Of a DNA stretch of 64,000 bases, positions 44,231-54,919 are shown piece after piece; within the stretch, counting starts at the first letter, position 1; every line of letters begins with the position of its first letter. The position numbers were made by a program, and so were the translations under genes. The stretch is taken from the NCBI GenBank assembly GCA_022559845.1, contig CM040118.1:266623519-266687518 (forward strand), read 5' to 3'. The DNA is from Amorphophallus konjac. Its lineage: Eukaryota; Streptophyta; Magnoliopsida; Alismatales; Araceae. The notes beneath the pieces were generated by a model. It searched no databases, was not told the origin of the DNA, and was given only the letters and a program-made list of their open reading frames with translations.

Positions 44231-46701
44231 TGTTGGGTCCCGTAGTGCAGGAATACGGATCTAGAGGGGGGGTGAATTGATCCTTCTACTAAAACTATGT
44301 CCAATTAAAAACATAAACTAGCACACAGCGGAATTTACAAGATTGATCATATTGAGTAATTTAATCTAAATAGGTTTAAACTTAATTCACTCAATCTCAC
44401 CGAGCTCACACGATTGCATAATAGAAAGGATACTGAAACACACAATCACAAGGAACTAACCACAAGACACGGGGATTTTTAAGGTGGTTCGGGACCACGA
44501 CGGGCTCCCTACGTCCACCCCTCACCAAATCGGTGAGGCTTGACTACACGCTACAAAAAGTAGCAACACGGGGACGAACCCCAACACCACACACGCTGCT
44601 TCCGTAGCAAACCACACACGAGGCCTTGCCTTAAATTGCTGCCACAGCAGCACGCACACACACACATACACCGTTGGGGAACACACCCCGCACTAAATAC
44701 CTCACACGGAGACACAACTCCGTCGACACACACGTAGGACAATGCCTACACAACCACACGGGAGAAAGCTCCCAACCACACATGCGGATATACTCCGCAC
44801 AAATCGACACACATATGACAACACACACACTCGGAGACCCCTTTCTCCGAACACCCACACAAAGTATTCTCTCAAATGTATATGAATCAAAGACAAATAT
44901 ATGCTATGACCCCCCAAACAAATTCTATAGATGAAAACTAGAAAGATGCATTAAGTAAAAGGGTCCCCCTTCTTCAACAAAATCTGATTCTCCTTGGCTC
45001 GTTGACGGATGATCAAGATTTAGACATCATCTTCTTCCTCTCCTCGAGTCGATCCTCTTTTCCTTCAAATCCTAGCTCCAATCAAACCTTCATACATCAG
45101 AAAAATGATTAGCCTCATAAACCCCTCTCTTCTCAACCTTGTGGCCGCACTCCTCCTTCTTCTTCTGCAAGAGAATGGAAAGCATTAGCTCATCTTGTTG
45201 CTTAGGATGAAAAACGCAGCACTAATAAGAGGGCAGTAAATAGATGGACAAAAGAACATGTATATATATATTGCACCTCTTAGGTAATCATTCAAAACCT
45301 TCTGCAATCTCAAACAAAAGACACAGAAGTGAAAGATCAAGATAACTCTCTCAGATTTTCAATGAAATGCTTCTGCAGGATGAGAAACCGTTCTTGAAGA
45401 AAGATGATTGATTCTTGCATGGACGATGCTTGTATCTTGATTTTCCACGTAGCTTCCAGTAGATGGTCGTTTGGTGACTTGAAACCTCCTTCTTCCCTTC
45501 ACATACAAGCTTAGAACAACGTGGAAGAAGCCCTTGAAGCAACTACTGCGACCCTGCACATTCAAGGGTTGAGAACAAAATGAAATTTCAGATCTAGCTT
45601 GGTTTCCTAGGGTTTACAACCCAATAAGATGTATATAAGCTTCTAGGATGGTCAAGGAACACCCTAGGGACAAGATCCATGAAACATGGAGTGATTTTAG
45701 GGTAGTGGGATTGGAGTTGGTGGAGCTTTCGTCCGATTCGCAAAAGTCCTCTTTGACGGCTCCGCATAGGTGTCGACACCTTGTGCATTGCAGAATACAA
45801 AACAAACCAAATTGAGTGCCTGGACACTAGGTGTCAATACCTGGTGTTCTGGCTTGCTGCCAGAACAAGTTTCAGGTAGGTGTCGACACCCGGTGTCCAC
45901 ACCTACTGGACTTGTTCATGGAAAAGAGTCCAGGAGCAAGATGTCGACACCAGGTGTCGACTCTTGCTCTGCCAGAATGCCCAATGACCCAATTTGCTGA
46001 AAATAAAGAGAATACTCCACCATTGTATGGCATGATTGAAAAGGGTTGTGAGGAGTTCTTTCAGCCTACAAATCACCAAGTACGAGTCAGTTTGCTTCAA
46101 TATAGAGCTTACAAATCAACCCATTACAATTCACTTTCTTTAATAGATTCATGATGACTTGTGAAAGTATAATCAAGTGGGATCTTATCCAAGATTGTTT
46201 CCATTGCTCATTCAAGAAGAAAAAGATGAGATATATTACATAACAAAAACATATCAGTATTTACCTCATCAGTTTACCTGAATTCACCATTGATCCTCAA
46301 CATCTTGTTTATTGGTTGAATCGTCCATACATAGAGTCATGAAGTTCCAAATATGATTCACCATTGCATGATAGAATAAATTTGGAATTTAAAGAGTAAG
46401 GAGCAAAGCCACGCAAAACAATATTGAGTCACATTGCATTTGATCATCATCAAATCTCATCAATCCAAGATTTATCCAAACATGTTTTCCACAAAAGCTT
46501 TCTCATTGAATACAAAGCAATCTTACCAAATGTATATGGAATGTGTTAACATCAAACTACGTATGAGCCTTATAGAGTCACAAATGCATCCACATGATGA
46601 TATCCCAATAACAACATTTCACATGAAGACATGAATAACCAGTCAAGCACAAGGCCAAGCAACAAAGTCATTTTGTAAGCATCAAAATCACATACACAAC
46701 A
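44231..46701 (-). repeat. 3' LTR (minus strand) of the gag-only Sirevirus
   Basis: 2471 bp. A CA-rich microsatellite zone lies at about 44590-44850. A palindrome cluster lies at about 45760-45965, with GGTGTCGACACC at 45769-45780 and 45879-45890. The clone at 54920-57434 has extra palindrome units, so this copy has lost some. Confidence 0.92.
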
Positions 46702-49352
46702 ATCTCCCCCATTTTGATGATGATAAAATATTATGCGATAATGCTCTCTCTCCCCCTTTGACATAATCAGAAATGGAGATCATGATTGGGAATCCATGAT
46801 GGCAGTAATTTTTTTTTTATTGACAAAAACCGACGGATAATGGGGTGACAAAGAGAACCATGATACACAATATGCATGAACTAATTGCACAACTATGAAA
46901 TGCAAATGTGGACAATATGGACATGCAGAATGCAAGTAAGATGATCCAGTATGATTGATCTCCAAGCACATAGATATATATACATGAAATATAGCTCCCC
47001 CATTTTATTTAGAGTGAAGGGATAGGTGTACGAAAAGTGCAAGTGAGTCATTAAGATCAGAGTTCTCATGATTACACCTACAGGATTGTGCATATAGATA
47101 GGAGAAGACGTACAGTAGGTCATGCAGTTAATCAAATTTTCAAAATACATATCAAATCAAATTATCATGTGTAAGTGAGTAACATGAGAATGAATTCTAG
47201 TCATATGGATAGTCAGATTTTCAAGTAAACATAATAGTAATTGCACAAACTGCATTTCTATCTAGAGAATAGCGTATGGAGGTTTCGCTCTGCCTCAATG
47301 AAACATATCATCAGAATTTTTCACACTGACAATCTTAATTTTTCTAAGAATGATCAAGTTCAAATAATTCCTTTTTACGTGAGAAGACACATGGAGCTCA
47401 TGCCAGAATCCCCGGTTACTCAGAATACTGAACCATTTCACTTCTTTTTGATCAGAGGTACTTTCGTCAATACTTTTCAGAAATGAACCACATCACGTCT
47501 CAAGTGACATGTGCCCAATTTACTAAGCATTGCTCTGCCTTTCATTTCATCCATTTTTTTTTTGTATGCGGAGGCAGGCAACTTTTTCCTCAACTGTCTC
47601 TTTGTCATTCATGCAGCAAGTTGAATTACTTTAGAGTGTTGAAATGAAAATCTTATATCCTTATGAATAACACTCAATTTCACATTAGAGTGCATGAGGT
47701 GTGCGAATTTGATTTAACATGTATGAAGAAAATTTAACTCAAAATAAGATAGTGCAGCTCTCCCTATGTAAATGATATGAGCATAAAATGCTCCCCCTGA
47801 GAGTTTGACATGAAGCACACTTGTTAAGACTCAGATGTAATAATATTTATCAATGGAGTATTCGATCTTAAAAGTTTCAAAGGAAGGGGTTTTAGCATAT
47901 ATTAACATGCAAGCATACAATGGAGATATGCAAATATGCAGTGCAAAATGAAAAGGTATGTAATTGCAGTTCTTGAAATGTTGGCCCCAAAGCTATGATG
48001 CCATTATTGAAAGTATTCATTTTGGCATTTATGCAACATGAAATATTCAAAATGATACATTTTAAAGTATGCACTATATGCATGCTGGAAATGCCAACTA
48101 TCCAACAAGACACACGATGAGCTTCATCTTCCAAGGGCACGATGTGAATGATATGCAGAAAATGATATGCATATATGCAATGTGATGTAAGATTTCAGAT
48201 TTCACATGACAACTCTGTATGCATCTAATGCAACTAATGAATGACATGCAATTTTTCTTTTAAATGTGAGAACATAATTTTGTTTTGAAAAGAGAATTCA
48301 GAAAATTCATTCAAAGCATCAAAATCATCACATGTGAACTTTTCCTTGAAAATATTTTTACTTTTATCCAAAAGGATGAGTAGCACATTGGTAAGGACCA
48401 CGGAACATTGATCAAATTCAGTCCTCAAAATATTCAGCCACAGAATAACATCATCATGCTGAGAGAATGGAAAAACATCAATCTCAAAATTTTCAGCTTG
48501 CAAGACTCCCCCTTAATCAATGCATGATTTCAGAATATTCATTTAAGTTTGATGCCATATGCATAGATGATTCATGATACCGGGCAGAGGCACATTCTCA
48601 CGCATGGTGATGGCTTTCAGACAGGCTTGACCTGCCCTTCCACATATCACCATTTTATATACCATGTAGTCATGAATTGATGATCAGAAAAATACAATGC
48701 ATTCTCATATGACATCGGGGATTTTGCAAACTCATGAGCATTGAATAACAATTTCAAATTCACTGTCTGTCAAGAGATGGCACTGGCATCAAGCCCATAG
48801 AGCTTTAGCCAAATAATTTATTTTCTCACCTTTGCATTGAGTTACCTTTATTAACATCCTCAAATTCTTCACTTTATTCCGCTTGCTGTAATCTTCATCA
48901 ACAAGCTCCAAATCTCAATGAAAGTAGATCAAATCTGGCATTGAAATTCTCTTGAGCTCCTTTCTCTCTCCTGTAAGAAATAGAATAATATTAAGCAAAG
49001 GAGTTCCATTGAGACCCAAAATTCACATCTTATAGATCGCAGCACGTAAGGATATAAAAATACCAAGAACCCCATGCCAAAACCCTTTCAAAACTCCTCT
49101 AGGATAAGAAGAGAAACCCTAAGGGTAATGGGGTAAAAGCTCAAACCAATCGAACCTCAAGATGGGCATTACGAAATCCAAAGCATAGACCTGTTCCGGA
49201 TCTGCCAGACCAGGTGTCGACACCAACTGAGGAAACATGCAAAACTGCCTAAGATAGCTAATCTAAGCCCAGAAATGCTATACATGAATTAACCTCAATC
49301 TAGGCACATGGAGATGCATTCAAACATTGAATTCTTACCATGATTTTAAGGG
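46702..49352 (-). other. Non-coding interior of the Sirevirus with several PPT-like motifs
   Basis: AT-rich, with no copia pol motif on either strand. On the minus strand, repeated GGGGGAG motifs occur next to the LTR (about 46702-46712) and again near 46750, 46988, 47789 and 48508. Multiplied PPT-like motifs upstream of the 3' LTR are known in Sireviruses. A single stray GGTGTCGACACC at 49213-49224, beside tctgccagac, looks like a short LTR-derived piece. Confidence 0.7.
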
Positions 49353-49357
49353 TTGAT
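49353..49357 (+). repeat. TSD ttgat, left copy, of solo LTR C
   Basis: ttgat precedes TGTAATGCCCCGG and recurs at 52433-52437. Confidence 0.92.
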
Positions 49358-52300
49358 TGTAATGCCCCGGATTTTTCGGATCCTTATTCGTGGGTCTCGG
49401 ATCTGGTTTCTCGAATTGGCGCGATCCGGAGTTGTTTCGGAGGCCCGGAAGCGTTCCGCGGCTTTTCCGCGTGTGTTTTCCGATTCCCGATGTGTGTTTC
49501 GGTAATTCCTTCGGAACTTCGTTGCGGGTGAACCGGGCCGTTCACCTAGGTGAGTGTGGTACCGTTGCGATCGGTGCGTTTCGAGGATCGCGGAAATGTG
49601 ATTTTCCTTTTTTTGGTTTTTCTGAATTTTCTGGATTTTCCTATATATATATAACATTTTTCTCTCTCTCCCCTCTCATTTCTCTCTTCTCTCCCTCTCT
49701 CTTCTCACACTCTCTCCTCTCTCCCTCTCTCTCCGGAGGCCGACGGGGTGGAGCGTGGGCGAGGTGGGGATGGCACGGGTGAGGCACGGGCGAGGATGGG
49801 TGAGGATCGAGGCAGTGGAGGCACGGTGAAGCTCGGCCGTGGGTTCGTGGAACGGCGAGGCTTCAACGACGTTTTCTTCGTGGATCGGCATCCACGGTGC
49901 GTCGTTTCTTCGGTGGAGGTAGGGAGATGGACCCTCAACCCGCGTACTTCATTTCCCGCGTGTTTTGTAGGCCGTGGTGAGCCGAGCGGGCTTATTCGAG
50001 GGATTTTGGGGAAAATGCATGTTTTTGGGTGTGTGAGCCGAATCTTGTGTTTTGAATGTGTTTTTGGGGTTTAAATGGGTCCTCTAGGTGCTGGAGAGGT
50101 TGGGGAATATTTTCCCTTTTTGTTTCCCATTCACTTGGGGGTGAACGAGGCGTGGAATGGGTTTTTCTACGGTATCTGCCGTTTTCGGGCGCGGACTGAG
50201 AACTCGCTAGTCTCAAGTAGCGCATTTTTGAGGGTCGCGCTGCCCCGATGGGGCACGTTCATCGGAGAAGATGAACAGGAAGGCGGTTCCTGTCGCGCTA
50301 TAGGGTCCTAGCACGTTCTGCCTTATCGCGCTAGGTGATCCTAGCGTGATCTGTCCTGATCGCGCTATAGGCCTATAGCGCGATCTGTCTTGTCGCGCTA
50401 CCAGTGTATAGCGCGTTCTGTTCTGAACGCGCTATGCGAGGGTAGCGCGATCTTGAGTGGCCCGCCGGGCTGCCCAGGGTAGGCAGTCTACGGCTGATCG
50501 TTTTCCCCTTGGGCCGTGTGTGTCCCGGACACCCCGTGGAGTTTCGTGACCGTGTCTTTGGGTGTCCGGAGGGACTGTGTTACCTCGATTAGCGTGCCCG
50601 TAGGTGTGGTGGGTCCGGGTGACCCCACGTGTTCCGGGCTTTTGTGTTACGCTCGATCGAGTCGCCGTGTATCGGTGTGTGTGCGGTGGGGTTCTCCCGC
50701 ATGTCGTGAGTTTTTCTGGAAGATGATTCCCGAGTGGGCCATGTGTTTGGCCTTGGACTGTGAGTCCAGTTATCGGCGTGGTGGCTTGGGCGCTGCCTTG
50801 GGAATCGTGCTTCTGTGCTTTCGACGTGGGCCATGTGTGTGGCCTTAGACTGTGAGTCCAGTTGCCCTGCCTGGGGCTGGAAGGCTTCTTAGTTTAATGG
50901 TCTCAGCGGCTCATGAGCTACCTCAGTATTCATGCTACCGTGGTTTTAGACCTAGAGATTGGACTAGATTGACGGCCTTGTGCTGTTGCATACAATGGTC
51001 TTGACCCCGAGTCTTGTGACTCAAGGACCGTTGGCTGTAGTGCGTCTAGAGGACTGTCCAGAGTCCAGTGGCTTAGCGTCACTTGGGTTTTCTCGACTCT
51101 CGCGCAAGGTGGGTGCGTGGCCGTGGGCCGAGAGTCCCGTTCCTTCTCCTACTGTGGTCGCCATGCGACGGTGCCGGTACGTGGGATGGTCCCCATACAT
51201 CGTCAGATTCGGACGTTATTTTTTGTTGACTCGAGAGTCTACTCCTTCAGTGACCCTCCACTAGTCGTAACCTACTTACACGCGTGTGGTCCCACCAGGG
51301 AGTGGTGGAGAGGCTACCCTTAGAGACGGTTTTTAGACTGGTTTCCGTCGGGCCCCACGTCTGTAGCCAGAGTCCGACTAAGGGGAAAACCAGTCAGAGG
51401 GCCAGACCAGGCACGCGCGGTCTGTGTGTGCACACGTGGTTGGGGGCCATTGGACACACGCTGACGAGGGTGACCCCAGCTAGTCACTTGCTTTGTGGTT
51501 ACTTGTTCGGTTTCCGTGCCTCTAGTAGGCGCTACCACGTCAGGTAGTTCACCTGCGGTGCGTTGTCAGACGTCAGGGGATGCTACCGACTGTGCTTCTA
51601 GTGGGAGGTACTCCTGTCAAGTCGGGAGTGACAGGCTGTCAGTTTCCGTGACTTTGACCTTCGGGTTTTGTTCGTGTTGACCGTTGAGTTTCGGTTGTCT
51701 CGTCGTGGCACGTGTGTCTGTTCTCGTGCCGTGAGACTAGTGCTAGTAGCTTTACCGAGGTTGCGTCTTGTTGTGCGGTAACCGCGACCGGACGGTCGGG
51801 GTTGCACCTTGGATAGCGTGTCCAGCTTGGTCTTGTTCTGGGAGATAGGCCTCTTCGGCATGGTTGCCGTGGGGTTTTACTTCAGTAAGTGGTGCTAGTG
51901 TGGTCCGGTCCCCGACTGTGAGATCGGGACTTCTTTTTTTGCTTGACCGGTACAGTAGGAGTAGTTGTAGTGCCGGGTTTCAACCGGTCACCGGGTTTAC
52001 TGTTCCTGCTTTTACTGTTGCTCTTGTAGTTGCAGCTTTCCGTGCCGCCGTTGTTCTCAGTTGGGGTTCTGCGGGATCCCTACTGGGCCAGTGACAGGAG
52101 GCTCATCCCTGCTTTTCAGGTGTGGCGGTTCATCCTCGAGGTTTGAGGTTGATGTTCTGAGGTTCTTAGTTGCCAACTCGCCAGGCCGAGTGTTCACTCG
52201 GCATGTGGTACGTTTTTACTACTTTAGACTGTACTTTCTGTTGGACTGGACTCTGTTGTAGCTGTAGTTGTTTATTTATTTCTGTTATCTGTTGAATTGT

Positions 52301-52432
52301 CCTGTCTTATTTCCTATTTATTTGTGCCTCCACACCCCTTTTAGCCCTTCCGAGCCCTCCCGGCCCGTGGGCGACGGTTCGAGTATCTGGTTATCGGGTC
52401 TCTCCCGGTAATCGGATTCTCGGGTCGTTACA
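49358..52432 (+). mobile_element. Gypsy (chromovirus-like) solo LTR C, 3075 bp
   Basis: It starts TGTAATGCCCCGG and ends CGGGTCGTTACA, with a perfect 5-bp TSD. No PBS or coding region follows, so it is a solo LTR. A TATATATATA stretch (about 49642-49651) followed by a TC-rich run probably marks the promoter. The unusual repeat of TCGCGCTA/TAGCGCGA words at 50285-50455 includes a 28-bp perfect palindrome. The rest is GC-moderate and has no supported gene; the several open frames are on both strands and mutually overlapping. Confidence 0.87.
50290..50455 (+). repeat. Array of TCGCGCTA / TAGCGCGA inverted words in solo LTR C
   Basis: About ten direct and inverted occurrences lie within ~165 bp, separated by ctgtc/ctgtt-type spacers. 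One pair forms a perfect 28-bp palindrome, 50358-50385, with half-site GATCGCGCTATAGG. Confidence 0.85.
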
Positions 52433-52437
52433 TTGAT
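52433..52437 (+). repeat. TSD ttgat, right copy, of solo LTR C
   Basis: Matches 49353-49357. Confidence 0.92.
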
Positions 52438-52982
52438 GGTCATAATCAAACTTGCACTGTAAAGAGCTCAATTCATGTCAATATTAAGCTAATGCATACG
52501 AAGAAATTAACTTCAAGGCTTTTCATCACATAAGACTCTCTCTCTCTCAACCTGCAATATCAGAAACTCAATTTCATATCAATCTCAATTCAATACAAAT
52601 GAGAAAGCCAATTTCAGTGCTTTTCTTCAAAAAGACAATCTTCTATGAGCTGCAAGTATGTATGATGAGTTGCAACTATCAATACAAGTGATTCACTCAA
52701 GCTGACATGAGTTCAAAGTTCAGTTCAGAAGCTTCAAGTTTAGTCCAACAATGTAAAGAGTCAAGTCTATGCATATAAAGCACAAGACTAAACACATGAA
52801 AAAGCAAGGTCTGTCCATGTGTAGCACATGTTGATACACATGAAACACACAAGACTGCCTCTTCAAAGAAATCAGTATCAACTCAGGGGCAAGCCAATGT
52901 TCACCAAGGCATCACACCAGAACTAGCCAAGTCAACGTAAAGCCTTCCTCTTGGCCTCAAGGCAATCCTGCAACAAGAGTTC
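52438..52982. other. Sirevirus interior immediately downstream of gag
   Basis: AT-rich and without recognisable copia protease sequence, which would normally follow gag. It continues in 46702-49352 after solo LTR C is removed. Confidence 0.6.
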
Positions 52983-54845
52983 TCATTCAATAGTTTTGGG
53001 TACCCAAACCTTCTTGGGTCCCGGATGGTTAGTTCCACCTCTAATGGGTGCCTTCCACATTCTCTGAGCAAACATATCATCAAAATTCATCAAATCACAA
53101 TCATGCATAGTATGCCCAACCTTTCCACAGTAATGACAACATTTTGAGGACTTCACAAAATTCTTATAAACATGATAATCAAATTCTTGTGATTTAGCAT
53201 GAATGTTATCATTATAAGCATGGAAATTTATCTTCTTCACAACAGGATGATCATGAAATTTCTGTGGGTTGGCGAAAGTATAATTGTTTTTGACTTTGAA
53301 ATTCTTTCTTTCATTTGCTTGCCAACACTGTGACACACGGTGTCCTAGCTTTCCACATTTAAAACAAACAACCCTTTTTATTTTGGAAACAAGTTCATTT
53401 TTGCATGCTTTCAAATCATCCGATTTCATAATGAAACAATCATTCATCAAATGACCATGCTTATCACAAGAATGACAATTGACATTTGTTGATTTTGGAG
53501 CATAGTTTTTGTGACTTTTGTGAGCATGAATCCTATTGCTCCCAAGTTGAGCCTGAGCCTTGGGATTTGATTTCTCAACACAAGAAGCATTTGACATATT
53601 TGAGGAACATGAAGTATGCACAAAAGATGTTTGAGTCTTTAGCCCAAAGGCTTTCTTTTTGGTGGGTTCATACCCAAGACCTTCTCTTTGAAAATTTACC
53701 TTGGTCCCCAAAATCTTGTTCAGATTCTCTTCCGCATTCACAAACTTAGACAAAGAAGCATTCAGATCAAGAATTTCTTTTTCAAGTGATGAAATATGTA
53801 ATTCATAGGAAATGATCTCATTATCACAAGAAATGACCTTTTCATTCAATTGGGCATTGATGGTTTTGTAGCTTTCCATCTTTTGTTCTAACACATGCAT
53901 CTCTTCACAATCATCAACAACCAAACTTTTCCCTTTTTCAAAAGTAAGTACTTTTTTAGACATGGTTGTATTTAGATGTTTTAGTTTTTCATTTTCAGAT
54001 TTTAACAAAGCATTTTCTTTTTCACGAAACTTCATGCTGCCTTCAACCAGAGATATCTGAATCAATATAGCACTGTTTTCCTTTTTAAGTTGTTCATTTT
54101 CATTTGCAAGTTTATCGTTCATAATCAATTCATTGCAAATATCCTGATCAATAGTGTTTGATTCCATTTTATTTCTTAGATCTTTTTCAGTTTTCTCTAA
54201 TTGATCGATTTTATTCTTGAGGGCAACATTTTCATTTCTCAAACAAGCAATGATTTCTTTGTGACATTTAACATCATGCTCTAAAAGTTCATTCAAGTTA
54301 TCAAGCTCAGAACATTTATCACAAGATCCATTTTCATGGTGTATGTTTTTCGATTTCTTTTTCAATTTTCTGTTTTCTGACTTGATTTTCTTATATTGTT
54401 TTTCCAACACATCATAAGCATCAACAAGATCATCATGAGTAATTTTTTCAGAATCAGAATTTACCTCTTCTACATTTTCGTCGCTTTGTTGATCAACATC
54501 ATCGGCCATGAGACACTCTTGTCTTTCCTTCTCTTGAGTTTTGATTAACCGGTCCATAAGCTCCTTTGCCTTCCTACACGAAGATACAAATGGAAACTTG
54601 TTAGTACTTACAGAAGCTTTCAATAAACTAAAAGAAGTAACATTATCATGATGCATCATTTTATCCTGATTAGACCACTTGGTCTCATCTAGAGGTAATA
54701 TGTGTGGACCATGATAAATCAATTTCCAAAGACTAGGATTAATAGAATTGATCACCACACACAGTTTGCCTAGCCAAGAATTAAAATTCGAGCTAGTAAA
54801 GATTGGCAAACAATTCATTGAGATATGTTCAGCAGAAAAATTCAT
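52983..54845 (-). CDS. gag: Sirevirus gag-like protein, about 620 aa, intact frame
   Basis: The first plausible ATG is at 54845 (MNFSAEHISMNCLPIF); the frame is open upstream too, but without ATG. The N-terminal part holds the copia gag entry (SSNFNSWLGKL, WSNQDKMMHHDN), then a long Lys/Glu/Leu/Asn-rich coiled coil, then three CX2CX4HX4C zinc knuckles: CHSCDKHGHLMNDC, CFKCGKLGHRVSQC and CHYCGKVGHTMHDC. It ends GPKKVWVPKTIE-TAA, where protease normally follows. A TQT core (KTQT, 53630-53641) resembles the motif by which Sirevirus Gag is reported to bind dynein light chain 8. The frame has no stop, in contrast to every other element here, which suggests recent selection or a young insertion. 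Confidence 0.9.
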   Translation of the reverse strand: MNFSAEHISMNCLPIFTSSNFNSWLGKLCVVINSINPSLWKLIYHGPHILPLDETKWSNQDKMMHHDNVTSFSLLKASVSTNKFPFVSSCRKAKELMDRLIKTQEKERQECLMADDVDQQSDENVEEVNSDSEKITHDDLVDAYDVLEKQYKKIKSENRKLKKKSKNIHHENGSCDKCSELDNLNELLEHDVKCHKEIIACLRNENVALKNKIDQLEKTEKDLRNKMESNTIDQDICNELIMNDKLANENEQLKKENSAILIQISLVEGSMKFREKENALLKSENEKLKHLNTTMSKKVLTFEKGKSLVVDDCEEMHVLEQKMESYKTINAQLNEKVISCDNEIISYELHISSLEKEILDLNASLSKFVNAEENLNKILGTKVNFQREGLGYEPTKKKAFGLKTQTSFVHTSCSSNMSNASCVEKSNPKAQAQLGSNRIHAHKSHKNYAPKSTNVNCHSCDKHGHLMNDCFIMKSDDLKACKNELVSKIKRVVCFKCGKLGHRVSQCWQANERKNFKVKNNYTFANPQKFHDHPVVKKINFHAYNDNIHAKSQEFDYHVYKNFVKSSKCCHYCGKVGHTMHDCDLMNFDDMFAQRMWKAPIRGGTNHPGPKKVWVPKTIE

Positions 54846-54905
54846 GATTGTAGAATGCACTAGGATCACTCTATAGATCGCAAGATCTAGGGACAACAGA
54901 GCCTC

Positions 54906-54917
54906 GCTCTGATACCA
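54906..54917 (-). other. Primer binding site of the Sirevirus, initiator-Met tRNA
   Basis: The minus strand reads TGGTATCAGAGC, two bases after the end of the LTR (54920). Confidence 0.95.
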
Positions 54918-54919
54918 AT

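Noticed and set aside
44551..44934. Cys/Val-rich small frames (also 55212-55609)
   Set aside because: They are translations of CA/GTGTGT-rich LTR repeats on both strands and lack any independent support.
49340..52261. Possible GC-richer host gene in solo LTR C
   Set aside because: The segment has clean LTR ends and a TSD; its frames overlap on both strands with no recognisable domain.
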